13,126 bases of DNA from contig UZAN01057042.1 of NCBI GenBank assembly GCA_900618425.1, forward strand, positions 1-13,126, given 5' to 3'. Numbering within the stretch: the first letter of the stretch is position 1; each line of letters opens with the position of its first letter. Of this stretch, positions 1 through 8,420 are shown one piece after another. Under the pieces are notes generated by a model. It saw nothing but the letters and a program-made list of their open reading frames with translations, was not told the origin of the DNA and ran no database searches. The position numbers and the translations under genes are program-made. The DNA comes from Echinostoma caproni. Taxonomy: Eukaryota; Platyhelminthes; Trematoda; Plagiorchiida; Echinostomatidae.

Positions 1-248
1 TGAATGGTCCAACCGTCATAGGTCATATTGTTTACGTCATAGACATCACAACTGAACCACATTGAGGTGTTTATTGCATCATTTGTTCTTTTCCGAGCGC
101 AGATCGACTTATGTAAGCAAGCAAGGTCGAGAAGCACACCTCAAATTTCGAATATCTTAAAAACAATACAAAATCATCTCATCTGTTTCAGTATGTTTCT
201 CTGTATTACCCTCTGTTCTTTCCAACCCGATGTTTCATGTCTGCGTAG

Positions 249-537
249 AATCTTCCCGTTTATCGATGGGTTGCAAATCTAGCCGGGAATCGAACCATCA
301 CTTTACCCGTCCCGGCATTCAATGTGCTGAACGGAGGTAAACATGCCGGAAATAGTTTGGCTTTTCAAGAATTCATGATACTCCCAGTTGGAGCGAAAAC
401 ATTTGCCGAAGCGGTACGTATGGGCAGTGAGACATATCATTGTTTACGTGGCATTATCAAAAAGAAATACGGTCTGGACGCGTGTAATGTTGGTGATGAA
501 GGTGGATTCGCACCGAATATTTCCACACCGGTCGAAG
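249..537 (+). CDS. Enolase, internal exon (middle of the protein, contains catalytic His and Glu residues)
   Basis: Enolase (2-phosphoglycerate hydro-lyase) interconverts 2-phosphoglycerate and phosphoenolpyruvate in glycolysis, in the cytosol as a Mg-dependent dimer. The exon begins after the acceptor TGCGTAG at 248, preceded by a pyrimidine-rich tract. It reads [14 protein letters not shown], then [32 protein letters not shown] and [17 protein letters not shown]. By family knowledge these carry the counterparts of yeast His159 (codon 342-344), Gln167/Glu168 (366-371) and Glu211 (498-500). It ends before donor G|GTGAGT at 538, leaving one base of a split codon. It is 289 nt, 96 codons plus one base, with no stop. 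Odd point: Lys (339-341) replaces the usual Ser just before the catalytic His. Several positions ([16 protein letters not shown]) look divergent from common animal enolase, so this may be a paralogue. Earlier exons lie left of the window. No symbol is given because the paralogue cannot be named. Confidence 0.95.
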
Positions 538-619
538 GTGAGTGAGCTCCAACTGTGTGTGGGTACGGGGTCCGCATGGGATAAACTTTCACTGTCTTTT
601 AATTCAAGTTGCCACTTAC

Positions 620-835
620 CAGGAACCTGGTGTTGGTCCGATGGTAAATTCATCAAATTATCACCCCGGAGGATGTGTGTTCGAATCCCACCACCACCGC
701 TTAACTCTCCCCATTGTGTGTCGAATGATAGCAATTTGAAGGGCCGCTTTCCCCTTCCCGAAAATTGTATCTTTGTATGTTCAAAACAAGAAATTAAAAG
801 AGAAAAAGATTAGGAAAAAAGANAAAAAAGAAATT
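620..835 (+). repeat. Probable tRNA-derived SINE with A-rich tail
   Basis: A polymerase III type internal promoter is visible. The A-box-like TGGTCCGATGG (634-644) differs from the consensus TRGYNNARNGG at one position. The B-box-like TGTTCGAATCC (678-688) follows, 44 nt start to start, which is tRNA-like spacing. The body runs to an A-rich tail at about 783-834, including one N, as in a retroposed short element. It begins about 80 nt downstream of the enolase splice donor. The exact 5' end and target-site duplication could not be fixed. The family is not recognised. Confidence 0.6.
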
Positions 836-1152
836 CACTTTGCCCATAGACCTACATAGTGCAAGCACAAGGAGTTTCACAACAAGTAGCCCTCCATTAG
901 TTGTTTGTATGACTAACACCGAGTCCGTTCGAGAAGTGAAACCGGAAATATTTTAATCGAAACATTTCTTCTAGATTTCGGAATTACTTTCGTTTAATGT
1001 CAATTATTTGCGGTGTTTGAGAATATCGATTTCGTGAGTAAACATGATCGGATCGATTCCATATGAACAAAACTCACATGATCAACTAGGGTTCGTTGAA
1101 TATTTATCCTTCCAAATACATGCAAACCTACATCCGTACAGAAATGTCAGGC

Positions 1153-1174
1153 TGTGTGTGTGCGTGTGTGTGTG
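1153..1174. repeat. TG dinucleotide microsatellite
   Basis: A run of TG with one C interruption (TGTGTGTGTGCGTGTGTGTG), about 11 units. It is a simple repeat with no sign of function. Confidence 0.9.
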
Positions 1175-1651
1175 GATAATCTCATGGTAACTTAAAGGTA
1201 CGTACCAAACTAATTCTTGTAATCACTGGTTAGAATCACTAAATGATATGGCTGGGTGTCGTGAACAATGGGGCTCGTGCATCTTCCGCATTTCTTTGCA
1301 AAATAACTCTACTGAAATTTTTCATTTTCTCTTCGACTCCAATTTCAAATTTCTTGCCTTTCTCCCACTCGTGTTTCATCCGAACGGGCAGCCAAAAGAC
1401 AGTCAGTAAAAACGGTGTACAAAAGTGCACGGTTCACGGTTGTACCAACTGGACTGAAATTATGGTAAAACGTAGCATCTTGTGGGTAGAACTCAGTGGA
1501 CCTTCACACTGAGAGGTAAATCTGACCAGCTTAGTGTAGCCTATAGCTGTTGACCAGCTGGGTCGGGTATTAACACTATGCCCTTTCAACTTCAAGTGCA
1601 CCTGTCATAACTTCAATTGAATCCAACCAATCACATTCCAACACGAACCAG

Positions 1652-1720
1652 GTGAATTGATTGGTTCTTCTGCCATCACACGTCAACAATTGGACCATAA
1701 CTATCAAAACCTTGTCGTCG
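1652..1720 (+). other. Candidate cassette exon B1 (speculative), 69 nt
   Basis: An open segment lies between an AG (ACCAG at 1651) and a strong donor CG|GTAAGA at 1721. Entered in the phase left by the enolase exon at 537, it reads GELIGSSAITRQ then QLDHNYQNLVV and leaves one base, so it is symmetric (phase 1-1) and in frame with the exon at 7115. The frame is open upstream only to the TGA at 1618-1620. The tract before the acceptor is CA-rich rather than pyrimidine-rich, which is weak. Canonical enolases have no such insert here and I recognise no protein family. It could be a chance open segment, a relic exon or a regulated cassette. Confidence 0.2.
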
Positions 1721-2147
1721 GTAAGAACTGATCTTTTCATAGACAAACAAAAGTACTTTTGAATGAGTTACTGTTCGAGGATGAGAAGAGAATAAACAAA
1801 CCCAGTGGTATCTGGCCTCGGTTGACTGAGTAAGGAAGCGAATCACCTCAAAATGGATCGATAAATCGATCAGCATGCTCATATTTTATGATTCTTGTTA
1901 CATCATTTATCTATCAAACAACAATTTGAACATGATTTGTCATCCGCGTTGAATCTTTTCATAGCCTGATTACATCTGTAAGATCGAAAGTGGGACGTGT
2001 GGCGATAAGAATAACTCACAGCGATCCATGATTCTAGACGAGGATAATGGCTTGGGTAAATTCGCTGATTCCATAATTTATTTCGTTTCATTTTACATTT
2101 GCATTTTTACTTTCTTTTATTGAACATACAATTGATACAAATTTTAG

Positions 2148-2198
2148 GACAGGGAGAGTTAATTGGTGATGATGATATTCGAGCACACGGTCCTCAGG
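2148..2198 (+). other. Candidate cassette exon B2 (speculative), 51 nt
   Basis: It is preceded by a T-rich tract and the good acceptor AAATTTTAG at 2147. In the phase of the enolase exons it reads GQGELIGDDDIRAHGPQ, and a weak donor AGG|GTGATA at 2199 leaves phase 1 again. If read through, the frame continues with GDNFLTLQPSIF to a stop at 2234-2236, so it could instead be a terminal exon, though no AATAAA follows closely. GELIG is shared with the segment at 1652-1720 through mostly different synonymous codons. No family is recognised. Confidence 0.2.
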
Positions 2199-2284
2199 GT
2201 GATAATTTTCTGACCTTACAACCGAGCATATTTTAAACCGTATTCTGATACATCAGAAAAAGTACCAAGGAAGTAATACTGGTA

Positions 2285-2312
2285 CAGTCAATCTCCTGCT
2301 ATGTCGCACCCA
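2285..2312 (+). repeat. Terminal inverted repeat, 3' end of the Tigger-like element
   Basis: It starts CAGTCAATCTCCTGCTATGT directly after a TA dinucleotide and pairs with the repeat ending at 6604. A subterminal inverted copy of its core lies about 40 nt inward: CTGCTATGTCGC at about 2297-2308 against GCGATATAGCAG at about 2352-2363. Such a palindrome could fold or act as a second transposase site. Confidence 0.75.
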
Positions 2313-3234
2313 TCGGGAATTCGAAAATGTGGGCAAATTCCAGGAACCGCGATATAGCAGACTAAACAGTAGTAGATGCTAATAAGAGGTATAAAATTCG
2401 GTTGACAGTTTTCTGAGAAAATAAACCGGAACGATGAATGTAGGTTAATCCTGTTAGTTGCTCCCAATGTATATAATTATAAACTGTTTATTTATAACGG
2501 AATTTATGTCTACCGTCGTGTGTATCCCTTACATATCGATGACATTTAAATCGTTTATGACTTCCTCAGCTTAAAATCGGTACATTGCATGAGGTATTCA
2601 GCCCTTTTTCAGTTCTAAGTATCTAGTTCTCCCGGAAATATATGTTTAAACTTGTATTTTCTTATAAAATTCCTTAACTGTTATGTAGATTATGACATCT
2701 TTCGATAGTCCTTGTTACGTTGTTCCTATTACAGTTAATCTGATAGAGATATCTCATTCCGTTCCGAAAATATGGTCAAATGGTTCTTTGGATTGTTCAG
2801 TATTTGAAGATGCTCATTCTGTGGTGGTGTCACAGAGATGGATTATGACCTGAAAGTGTCGATCAAACTGAATGTGAATTTGGTCAACACTGATGTGTAT
2901 ATCGATCTGGCATGATCTATTGATGTCCCAGTGCAGCGGCTTGAGGTGTAGCTTATGAATTCCATTGCAGTATCATGCGATGCAGGTAAGCAATGGCTCG
3001 AGCGNGCGCGTAAATCACTGGTATCAGTGGCCGGGTACACACACACAGAGGCGTACGGGTACTGGCGAAATGAACAACCGACATGTATGTCATGGGAATT
3101 GAGGCGTGTGTGACCGATACCCGTCTCACAGTCGTCCCCCGCGCTTCAACGGGAGATAGAGAAATCGGTGCTGCATGGTGGTCATCCAGACATCTCTGGG
3201 AAACTTGTCAGCAGCGGTGAGGTCAACACGACAA

Positions 3235-3339
3235 CTTGAAATAATTCCAGGACATCTTGAAATAATCTCCACATAACTTGAAATAATTGCAAGATATCTT
3301 GAAATTTTTCCGGGACATCTGGATATGATATTGGGACGA
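3235..3339. repeat. 21-bp minisatellite, five imperfect units
   Basis: Units start at 3235, 3256, 3277, 3298 and 3319. Each is 21 bp. The first three begin CTTGAAATAAT, the fourth CTTGAAATTTT and the fifth CTGGATATGAT. The unit ends vary around CCAGGACAT. Because 21 is a multiple of three, the - strand reads heptads such as DVLELFQ, VMWRLFQ, DILQLFQ and DVPEKFQ inside an open frame of 71 codons (3182-3397). Confidence 0.9.
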
Positions 3340-3380
3340 CATGAAGTGAAAAAGGTATAGCTGAGAATGTGTACAATTGC

Positions 3381-3430
3381 CGTGAGATACTACTCACGTG
3401 AATAGTAAGTGACTTTTGATGATCAAAAGT
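3381..3430. repeat. Two adjacent perfect-stem hairpins
   Basis: CGTGAG (3381-3386) pairs with CTCACG (3393-3398) around a 6-nt loop. ACTTTTGAT (3412-3420) pairs perfectly with ATCAAAAGT (3422-3430) around a single base, making a 19-bp near-palindrome. Function is unknown. They could be the end of an unrecognised element. Confidence 0.6.
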
Positions 3431-4695
3431 ATAACAAGACCATCAAGGGTCAAGTGATGTGTTTGGAAAAATAATGAATAACTGCTCTATACATTACCCT
3501 GTTTCTGACCAAGCATGGAAAATTATTGACCTCTCAGCTGTAATCCTCAATAAACGAATATCCTCGACCAGCACCACCTTTTGGAATTATGACCCAATTA
3601 GCGTCTGTAGACGTCTGTTGTTTCGTTCACTTTTTTGTTACCAGTGTATGTTCAATCCGATTGATGCATTGACCATGACCGTTGTTGGTCGGACTAAGTT
3701 CAAGACCTGATGCCATAACGTGACTCTTAAACTATACCTTTTTCAATTTAAGATGTCCGAGTAACTATTTAAGATGTCATGTTATTGTGTGGACAGTACG
3801 ATAGTTCGATTACGCCATCGTTTTCACATTGTCTTGTACTTTTTGTGATGATCTTGTTGTTATGTCCAGTTCATGCGTGTGGTGAAGGCACGCCTGCTGT
3901 ACTGCCAAAGTTCACTGGGTCTGCTAAAGACTCGCGGCTGGGGACAAGGTGTGGTTTCTCGCTCGAGTTAAGTGGGCATGCGCCAGGTCTCTTGTTGTGG
4001 TAACCAATCCAACCGATCGATCAATGAACCCGATCGGTAGTGTGATTTTCTGGCCGGCACAGGGAGAGGATAAGTTCGGAATCGGATGCTGCTTAAGTGT
4101 TGGTAGAGAATCAACACAGGAGACTCAGTTGTGAAATGATTCGCCATGTGGGAGAATCGGGATGAAAAGGTTCAAAAGATGATGACACTGGACCAACGCT
4201 TGACTCGTCTAAGGTACACGCATTAGTTTCTAAGCGCGTTCTCGCTCAAATTTTCAGGCAGGCCTCAGACGGGAAGAAGTTAGAAGTTGGAAGAAATTCA
4301 CTCCTGTTCAGCCAACCGAAGGCCATAGACGCCAGACCACAGGAATTATGGTAACTCTCAAACACCTGACGATACACAATCTAAAAGAGCATCTCACAAA
4401 CTGTCCTTAGACTCAGGTTACGATGACCGTTGGCAAGTGACCAGTCTAATTTCACCGGTGCTCCAGGACAAGTGAGAGTATACTTCATCCATTCACACAG
4501 CCGCGTTCGCGCAACGGTGTTTATCGATGGCTCCGATCTGACATCTCATTCCACTCACCCACTTACCAGTCAATCGTGATTATCGTTCGCCCGTTTGCAC
4601 GTTAGTGCGACAGACCCCATCGATAGACCGAATGACCGTGGATCTGGTGACCACTGTAGCTGAAGTGACCACATTTGAGTGCCCCGCAGTTCCGT

Positions 4696-6285
4696 TTAGT
4701 GCCCCACAGAATTGCAAAAATACTTTGCAGAGTACAAAAATGTATTTTTAGCAAAATCATAAACGATCATTTGTTTCGACTTGGCTCTCCTTTGTAAATC
4801 AACAAGCACGCTGTTTAAATCAATTACAAACTCCAATAATGAACCCGAACTTCGAGCATCAGCCAAGACAAACAGACTTAATTGATTCAATAACTTCTGC
4901 ACCTTTAGGATTGAGATAATTCCCGGCGCATTCACTGCCTCACATTCATCTTCTTCTTTGCGATGCTTAGCTTGATTCAAAACGAGTTCATCTAATGACT
5001 AAAAAAGCCTAAATCTCAAATAACCTACTTCTTGATCACCAAATTCCAAACCGGCAATTTCTTCTTCAAAAAGACTATCATCAATTGACAAATAATGAAT
5101 AAAGTCCTCGATCAAATCGCATTTATCCTCTGGTGGCTGCAGCACCGGTTGAATCAATGTGGATTTGAACCCAACTTGCATGAAAGCGTTGAAGAGTACG
5201 TGCGGGTGCACAGATACCCAAGTTTTCTTGACCAGATGCATGGTCATGAGAATGTCCACCTCGGCTTTCTTGATACCTTACTCATCTTCGACCAAAGAAA
5301 AAACATATTCCGATAAATGTTTGCGAAACGAACGTTTGAAATACCAAATCAAGACCTGATTCATTGGTTATAACATCAAAGAACGGTTCGGAGGCAGCTG
5401 TACAAATTTGACAATGGAGAATACCGCGGTTTTGTTATGTCAAGGGACGTTGTCCTTAAATTGTAAAATTGAGCGTTTTTGAGGAGCCATTTTGCTGTTG
5501 ACATTGGACAGCCAACTGTAAAATAACGTAGAAGTCATCCATGCATTCTTTGAAGAATTATAAATGCATGGAAGGCTTTTTCTATCTATACCTCGGAGGC
5601 ATCGTGGAGTTTGAAACTTTCCTATCACCAACGGTGATAACTTTTCTCCAGTTATGCTTCCACAAAGGAGTAACATGACCCTCTCTTTGGATTTCTTGAA
5701 CCCAAAAACTGTCTTTCCTTTCAGACCTAGTGTTCTTTATGGGAGGTGCCTGTAATACAAAGCTGTTTAAACTTTATTGAAAATATCACAGTCAGCATAC
5801 CCACGTATCAACTGCGGTAACCCCGCTCGAAACTCGTCCACGTGGTACCGCTAAACTCCCTGCACATGAGTTGCTTGTTTCTTACCTTGTACGATTGAAT
5901 ACCACCTCTGTCTGACCAAGAGTGAAACCAATCTTTGGAAGTCTTGAAGTCATTGTGATGCAATCTTTGTGTTATCTGGAGTGCCTTCTTACGTACGATG
6001 CTCTCCATCATTGGGAACTCTCCGTGCTTTTCCCTCATAGCAGTAAACCAAGCCAAAGTTGTCTCATTCACTTCCTTGAACTTTTCGTTGGGTTTTCAGG
6101 TGGCATCTTTCCTAAGTTGCCTCAGCGTTCAAAAATTCCCCGATAGTTGTTTGATTGGATACAACATTGTGAATAGCTTTTCGTGAAATTCCAAGTGATT
6201 TGGCTACGGAGCTCTAAGTCGCACCTGGCTGTTTCAGCATTTCCAACACATTCTGCTTCTCTCTGATCTATAGGGTCATGCACAT
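4696..6285 (-). pseudogene. Tigger/pogo-like transposase remnant (HTH_psq, CENP-B HTH, DDE)
   Basis: This was a cut-and-paste transposase acting on the flanking TIRs. From the ATG at 6285 it shows a psq-type HTH (EKQNVLEMLKQPGAT-stop-SSVAKSLGISRKAIH, about 6250-6130). A CENP-B/Tc5-type HTH follows (TLAWFTAMREKHGEFPM, then KDWFHSWSDR, about 6060-5900). The DDE domain reads ALYYRHLP, KGKTVFGFKKSKERVMLLLC, GEKLSPLVIGK and KNAWMTSTLFYSWL (about 5770-5500). A tail follows with LPPNRSLML, WYFKRSFRKHLSEY and LLEFVIDL-like residues. Family knowledge predicts DET, DNCPAH and PLDQG boxes. Here the first reads NKV-stop-T, so that Asp is lost. The second reads KDNVP-stop, so that Asp is kept. The third reads PMNQ, so that Asp is lost. 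Several stops and frame changes complete the decay. Its orientation is opposite to the host gene. Confidence 0.85.
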
Positions 6286-6578
6286 TTTAACGTCTCCTGT
6301 CCCTTAAATTGGTGTGACTTCTTCACAATGATTATCCAATCAGTGAACAGTGCCACGAACGCGTCACACTAGGTGCAACGCCATTGGTTGAATGCCACAT
6401 TTCAGAGTGGATGGCCAATGGTTGTCCCGAACATCGATCAACGACTAAGTGAGTACGTGTCAAAAACTGCGCCATATTGAGGAGTGTGATATTGCATAGT
6501 CAGAACCTACGTTACTGAGCCTATGGCTGGTTTGGGTTTTCGGAAAATTGGGAAGATATTGGAAAATGTGACTTCGCA

Positions 6579-6604
6579 GGGATGCGACAGCAGGAGATTG
6601 ACTG
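6579..6604 (-). repeat. Terminal inverted repeat, 5' end of the Tigger-like element
   Basis: The + strand reads GGATGCGACAGCAGGAGA then TTGACTG. Its reverse complement matches the start of the repeat at 2285 over 16 consecutive bases, then continues after a two-base gap. Confidence 0.75.
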
Positions 6605-6605
6605 T

Positions 6606-7112
6606 GATTCTTTTTTATTTCATGCTAAATAGCTTTTTCTTCGGCAACATATTTCTCCAGTTTGGACCATTTCTGCTAAATAGTTCTAGACACATTGAGA
6701 TTTGGGGTATGTCTCATCGCCAATTCCAACACTCGTTATGCTCACCCGAGCCCCCGTAAACTGGGTTTTCTTTCAGAGCATTTGGGAATATCAGATGATT
6801 TATGGTAATCAATTTGTGTAAATTTCCCCTATTGAATATGATTGGAGAAGTGAATATAACTGTTAATGAGCGAAATTGATCAGTCACAACAATTCCATGT
6901 TGAACGTTGGTCTGATAGCTTAAACTGTTAAGAATAGTCGGAAGAAGTGATGATAAAATTGATCGATTGAGGTTCGCGCGTATCTTGGGTGAGTTTTTGT
7001 AGACTATCCATCGAACTTTTGACACCCGAGCATGTTACAACCTCGTAAAGAGGGACTGTAGCATTTGAACTTCAATTTGTTTACTTCTATTAATCTGAAA
7101 AACTGATTCAAT
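6606..7112. other. Intron tail, nothing recognised
   Basis: About 500 nt lies between the Tigger 5' end and the acceptor of the second enolase exon. The - strand is open from 7025 to 6714 but its translation has no recognisable domain. The acceptor region before 7114 has only a modest pyrimidine content. Confidence 0.5.
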
Positions 7113-7114
7113 AG

Positions 7115-7395
7115 CTCTGGATCTTCTCGTCGATGCAATTGCCGCGGCCGGTTATGTGGGTAAAATTGTGATCGGGATGGACGTGGCCTCGTCGGAAATG
7201 TACGTGAAAAATGGCAAATACGATATGAATTTCAAACAGGGACGGAACGATCCACGGGATTGTCTTAGCGGAGATAAATTGCTTGAGATTTATCTGAATT
7301 TGGTCGGACGCTATCCGATTGTCTCGATCGAGGACCCGTTTGATCAGGATGACTGGGAACACTGGATCAAATTTCGCAGTAATTCAAAAATACAG
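7115..7395 (+). CDS. Enolase, next internal exon (metal-binding Asp and Glu)
   Basis: This is the continuation of the exon ending at 537. The acceptor is TTCAATAG at 7114. The first two bases, CT, complete the split codon (G+CT, Ala), giving ALDLLVDAIAAAGYVGK. Next come IVIGMDVASSEMY, NGKYDMNFK and YPIVSIEDPFDQDDWEHW. Asp at 7180-7182 (GMD) and Glu at 7330-7332 (IEDP) correspond to the Mg-binding Asp246 and Glu295 of yeast enolase. The third ligand (Asp320) and catalytic Lys345 belong to later exons. The exon ends ...SKIQ before donor CAG|GTGAAT at 7396, phase 0, exactly where other enolases continue with (I/L)V(G/A)DD. It is 281 nt with no stop or frameshift, so the reading frame is under constraint. 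The segment between the Phe-Lys of NFK and the SGDKLLEIY helix (GRNDPRDC) is unlike common enolases and supports a divergent paralogue. Confidence 0.95.
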
Positions 7396-7563
7396 GTGAA
7401 TGAGTCGACCAATCCGTCTCGATCATTATGCTGACATCCCTTTCAAAACTGTTTGCTTTTTTGTCTGATTTTTCTTCAGATAATCTTTCTTTTTGAATAT
7501 GATCAAGTTCTGTCATATGAAGAACACAGTGTAGGTAAACATATGTTTTCGGTGAATTCCTTT

Positions 7564-8158
7564 TCAAGCCTTTACAATCACATTTATACGATGTGATCGA
7601 ATAGGCAGTGCTTCAGTAATCGCCAAAAGTTTAGCATTTCGATTACTTAATAGTGGTTTGAAAGACGAATTAGGGTCAACTGTGTGTCTTGTTGCCATGA
7701 GATGTTTTGCAACAGATGATCCTGGATTTCTTACAATCACTTGGCCATCGTTTGTCGGTTGCGTCATCGATTTCACCGACCACTTTGGAATATATTCGGC
7801 CATCCGTTGTGACAGTTGACGGTTTGTTCTGCCTATGTATGCGTCATCGCAACTGCAGGTGAAATGGTATACAGTGTGTGAGACAGAACTGCCAGCCATG
7901 TTTTCGGTTGTCCAAATCGATTCCACGAGTGGAGGCGATGAGTCTGAGTTGGGCAGCTGGGAATGTATGGTCTAGAGCTGAACTCAACTTCTGGCGCACA
8001 TCATTGTGATCACCTTTAAAAGCAAGCTTGATGTAGATGGCCTTTTTATCAACGTTTTGGGATGGGTCACCTTTTGAAATTGGTCTACTGTGAATATCTA
8101 TAAACCTTTTCGGGAAACCATTGTTTAGCAATGTTCTCCTTAGGAAATCTTCTTCAGT
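7564..8158 (-). pseudogene. Penelope-like retroelement, 3' part with GIY-YIG endonuclease (copy 1)
   Basis: Penelope-like elements encode a reverse transcriptase followed by a GIY-YIG nuclease. Reading the - strand from 8158, TEEDFLRRTLLNNGFPKRFI is the segment after the reverse transcriptase thumb. Next come KKAIYIKLAFKGD and FPAAQLRLIASTRGIDLDNR, typical of the linker region. After one frameshift near 7920 the nuclease follows: VYHFTCSCDDAYIGRTNRQL (YIGRTNR at 7819-7839), AEYIPKWSVK, SSVAKHL and the conserved Glu of AITEALPIR. It ends at the stop at 7564. The reverse transcriptase core is missing upstream, so this is a 5'-truncated, frameshifted copy. Assignment to the Penelope-like superfamily rests on this order of motifs. 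Confidence 0.85.
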
Positions 8159-8420
8159 TTACCTGGAGAACAAATGTTTCTCGCCGGATGAAATAGGGTT
8201 CTCACGAGCCCACGTTTTTAAGTCATGCGGGGAAAGCTGGAGAAGTGCAGATATTGACCAATATTAACCGGAGTTGGCCCTCTACTTCTAAATTTAGTAA
8301 TCTTTCTTTGCTTGTACACGTTTGTTCACATTTATATGAAAAAATTTCAAACAGAAAGGTGGATGAATCATGTGTTTGGCAATGAGCCCAATAGAACTCA
8401 AAATTTGTGCTCAGTTTGGA

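Larger units (their letters stand above)
841..2284 (+). other. Intron sequence with no recognised gene
   Basis: AT-rich intron. Apart from the TG microsatellite and the two small candidate exons listed separately, I see no protein similarity on either strand. The short open frames (for example 1243-1512 + and 1676-1882 -) have low-information translations and no neighbouring signals. Confidence 0.5.
2365..4695. other. Unassigned sequence inside the Tigger span
   Basis: About 2.3 kb lies between the transposase end and the 3' TIR. It holds the 21-bp minisatellite (3235-3339), two hairpins (3381-3430) and a somewhat GC-richer segment at about 3870-4140 that looks unlike the AT-rich surroundings. 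Short open frames (3459-3710, 3779-4003 and 3949-4134, all +) have no recognisable domain. No reverse transcriptase, transposase or LTR boundary was recognised. It may be a later insertion into the transposon. Confidence 0.4.
2285..6604 (-). mobile_element. Decayed Tigger/pogo-type DNA transposon (possible full extent)
   Basis: The two ends carry inverted repeats. The + strand at 2285 reads CAGTCAATCTCCTGCT followed by ATGTCGCACCC. The reverse complement ending at 6604 reads CAGTCAATCTCCTGCT followed by GTCGCATCC. TIR length is about 26-28 bp with a two-base gap. The left end is flanked by TA (2283-2284), the target of pogo/Tc1-mariner elements; the right flank is TG, explained by one substitution. 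The transposase remnant on the - strand starts about 320 nt inside the right TIR, a normal 5' leader. The region between the transposase end and the left TIR is about 2.4 kb, longer than usual for Tigger elements, so a secondary insertion or acquired sequence is likely. Alternatively the left TIR may belong to a separate nonautonomous relative. Confidence 0.65.
538..7114 (+). other. Enolase intron, 6577 nt, filled with repeats
   Basis: The intron is bounded by GT at 538-539 and AG at 7113-7114. Phase 1 on both sides matches. Directly joined, the two exons give an uninterrupted enolase sequence, so this is a complete intron. It contains a SINE, a TG microsatellite, two candidate cassette exons, a Tigger-like element of about 4.3 kb and a minisatellite, listed separately. 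Confidence 0.9.

Noticed and set aside
286..296. Perfect tRNA B-box (GGTTCGATTCC) on the - strand
   Set aside because: It lies inside clear enolase coding sequence (LAGNRT), has no A box at tRNA spacing, and the flanking bases do not form a T-stem.
444..739. Open frames on both strands around 444-739
   Set aside because: They cross the splice donor or cover the SINE in unrelated frames, and they explain nothing better than exon plus SINE.
2165..2176. GDDD as the missing enolase exon with the metal-binding Asp
   Set aside because: It lies before the second exon, not after it, and its context (GELIGDDDIRAHG) does not resemble the enolase VGDDLxVTNP segment.
3690..3702. B-box-like GTTCAAGAC as a second SINE
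   Set aside because: No A box at suitable distance and no A-rich tail. A nine-base match is expected by chance.
3459..4134. Three short + strand open frames (3459-3710, 3779-4003, 3949-4134)
   Set aside because: No domain, no conserved motif, no splice or start support. They overlap in different frames within intron sequence.
6714..7025. 103-codon open frame on the - strand
   Set aside because: Low-information translation with no recognised motif. Open frames of this size are expected in AT-rich intron.
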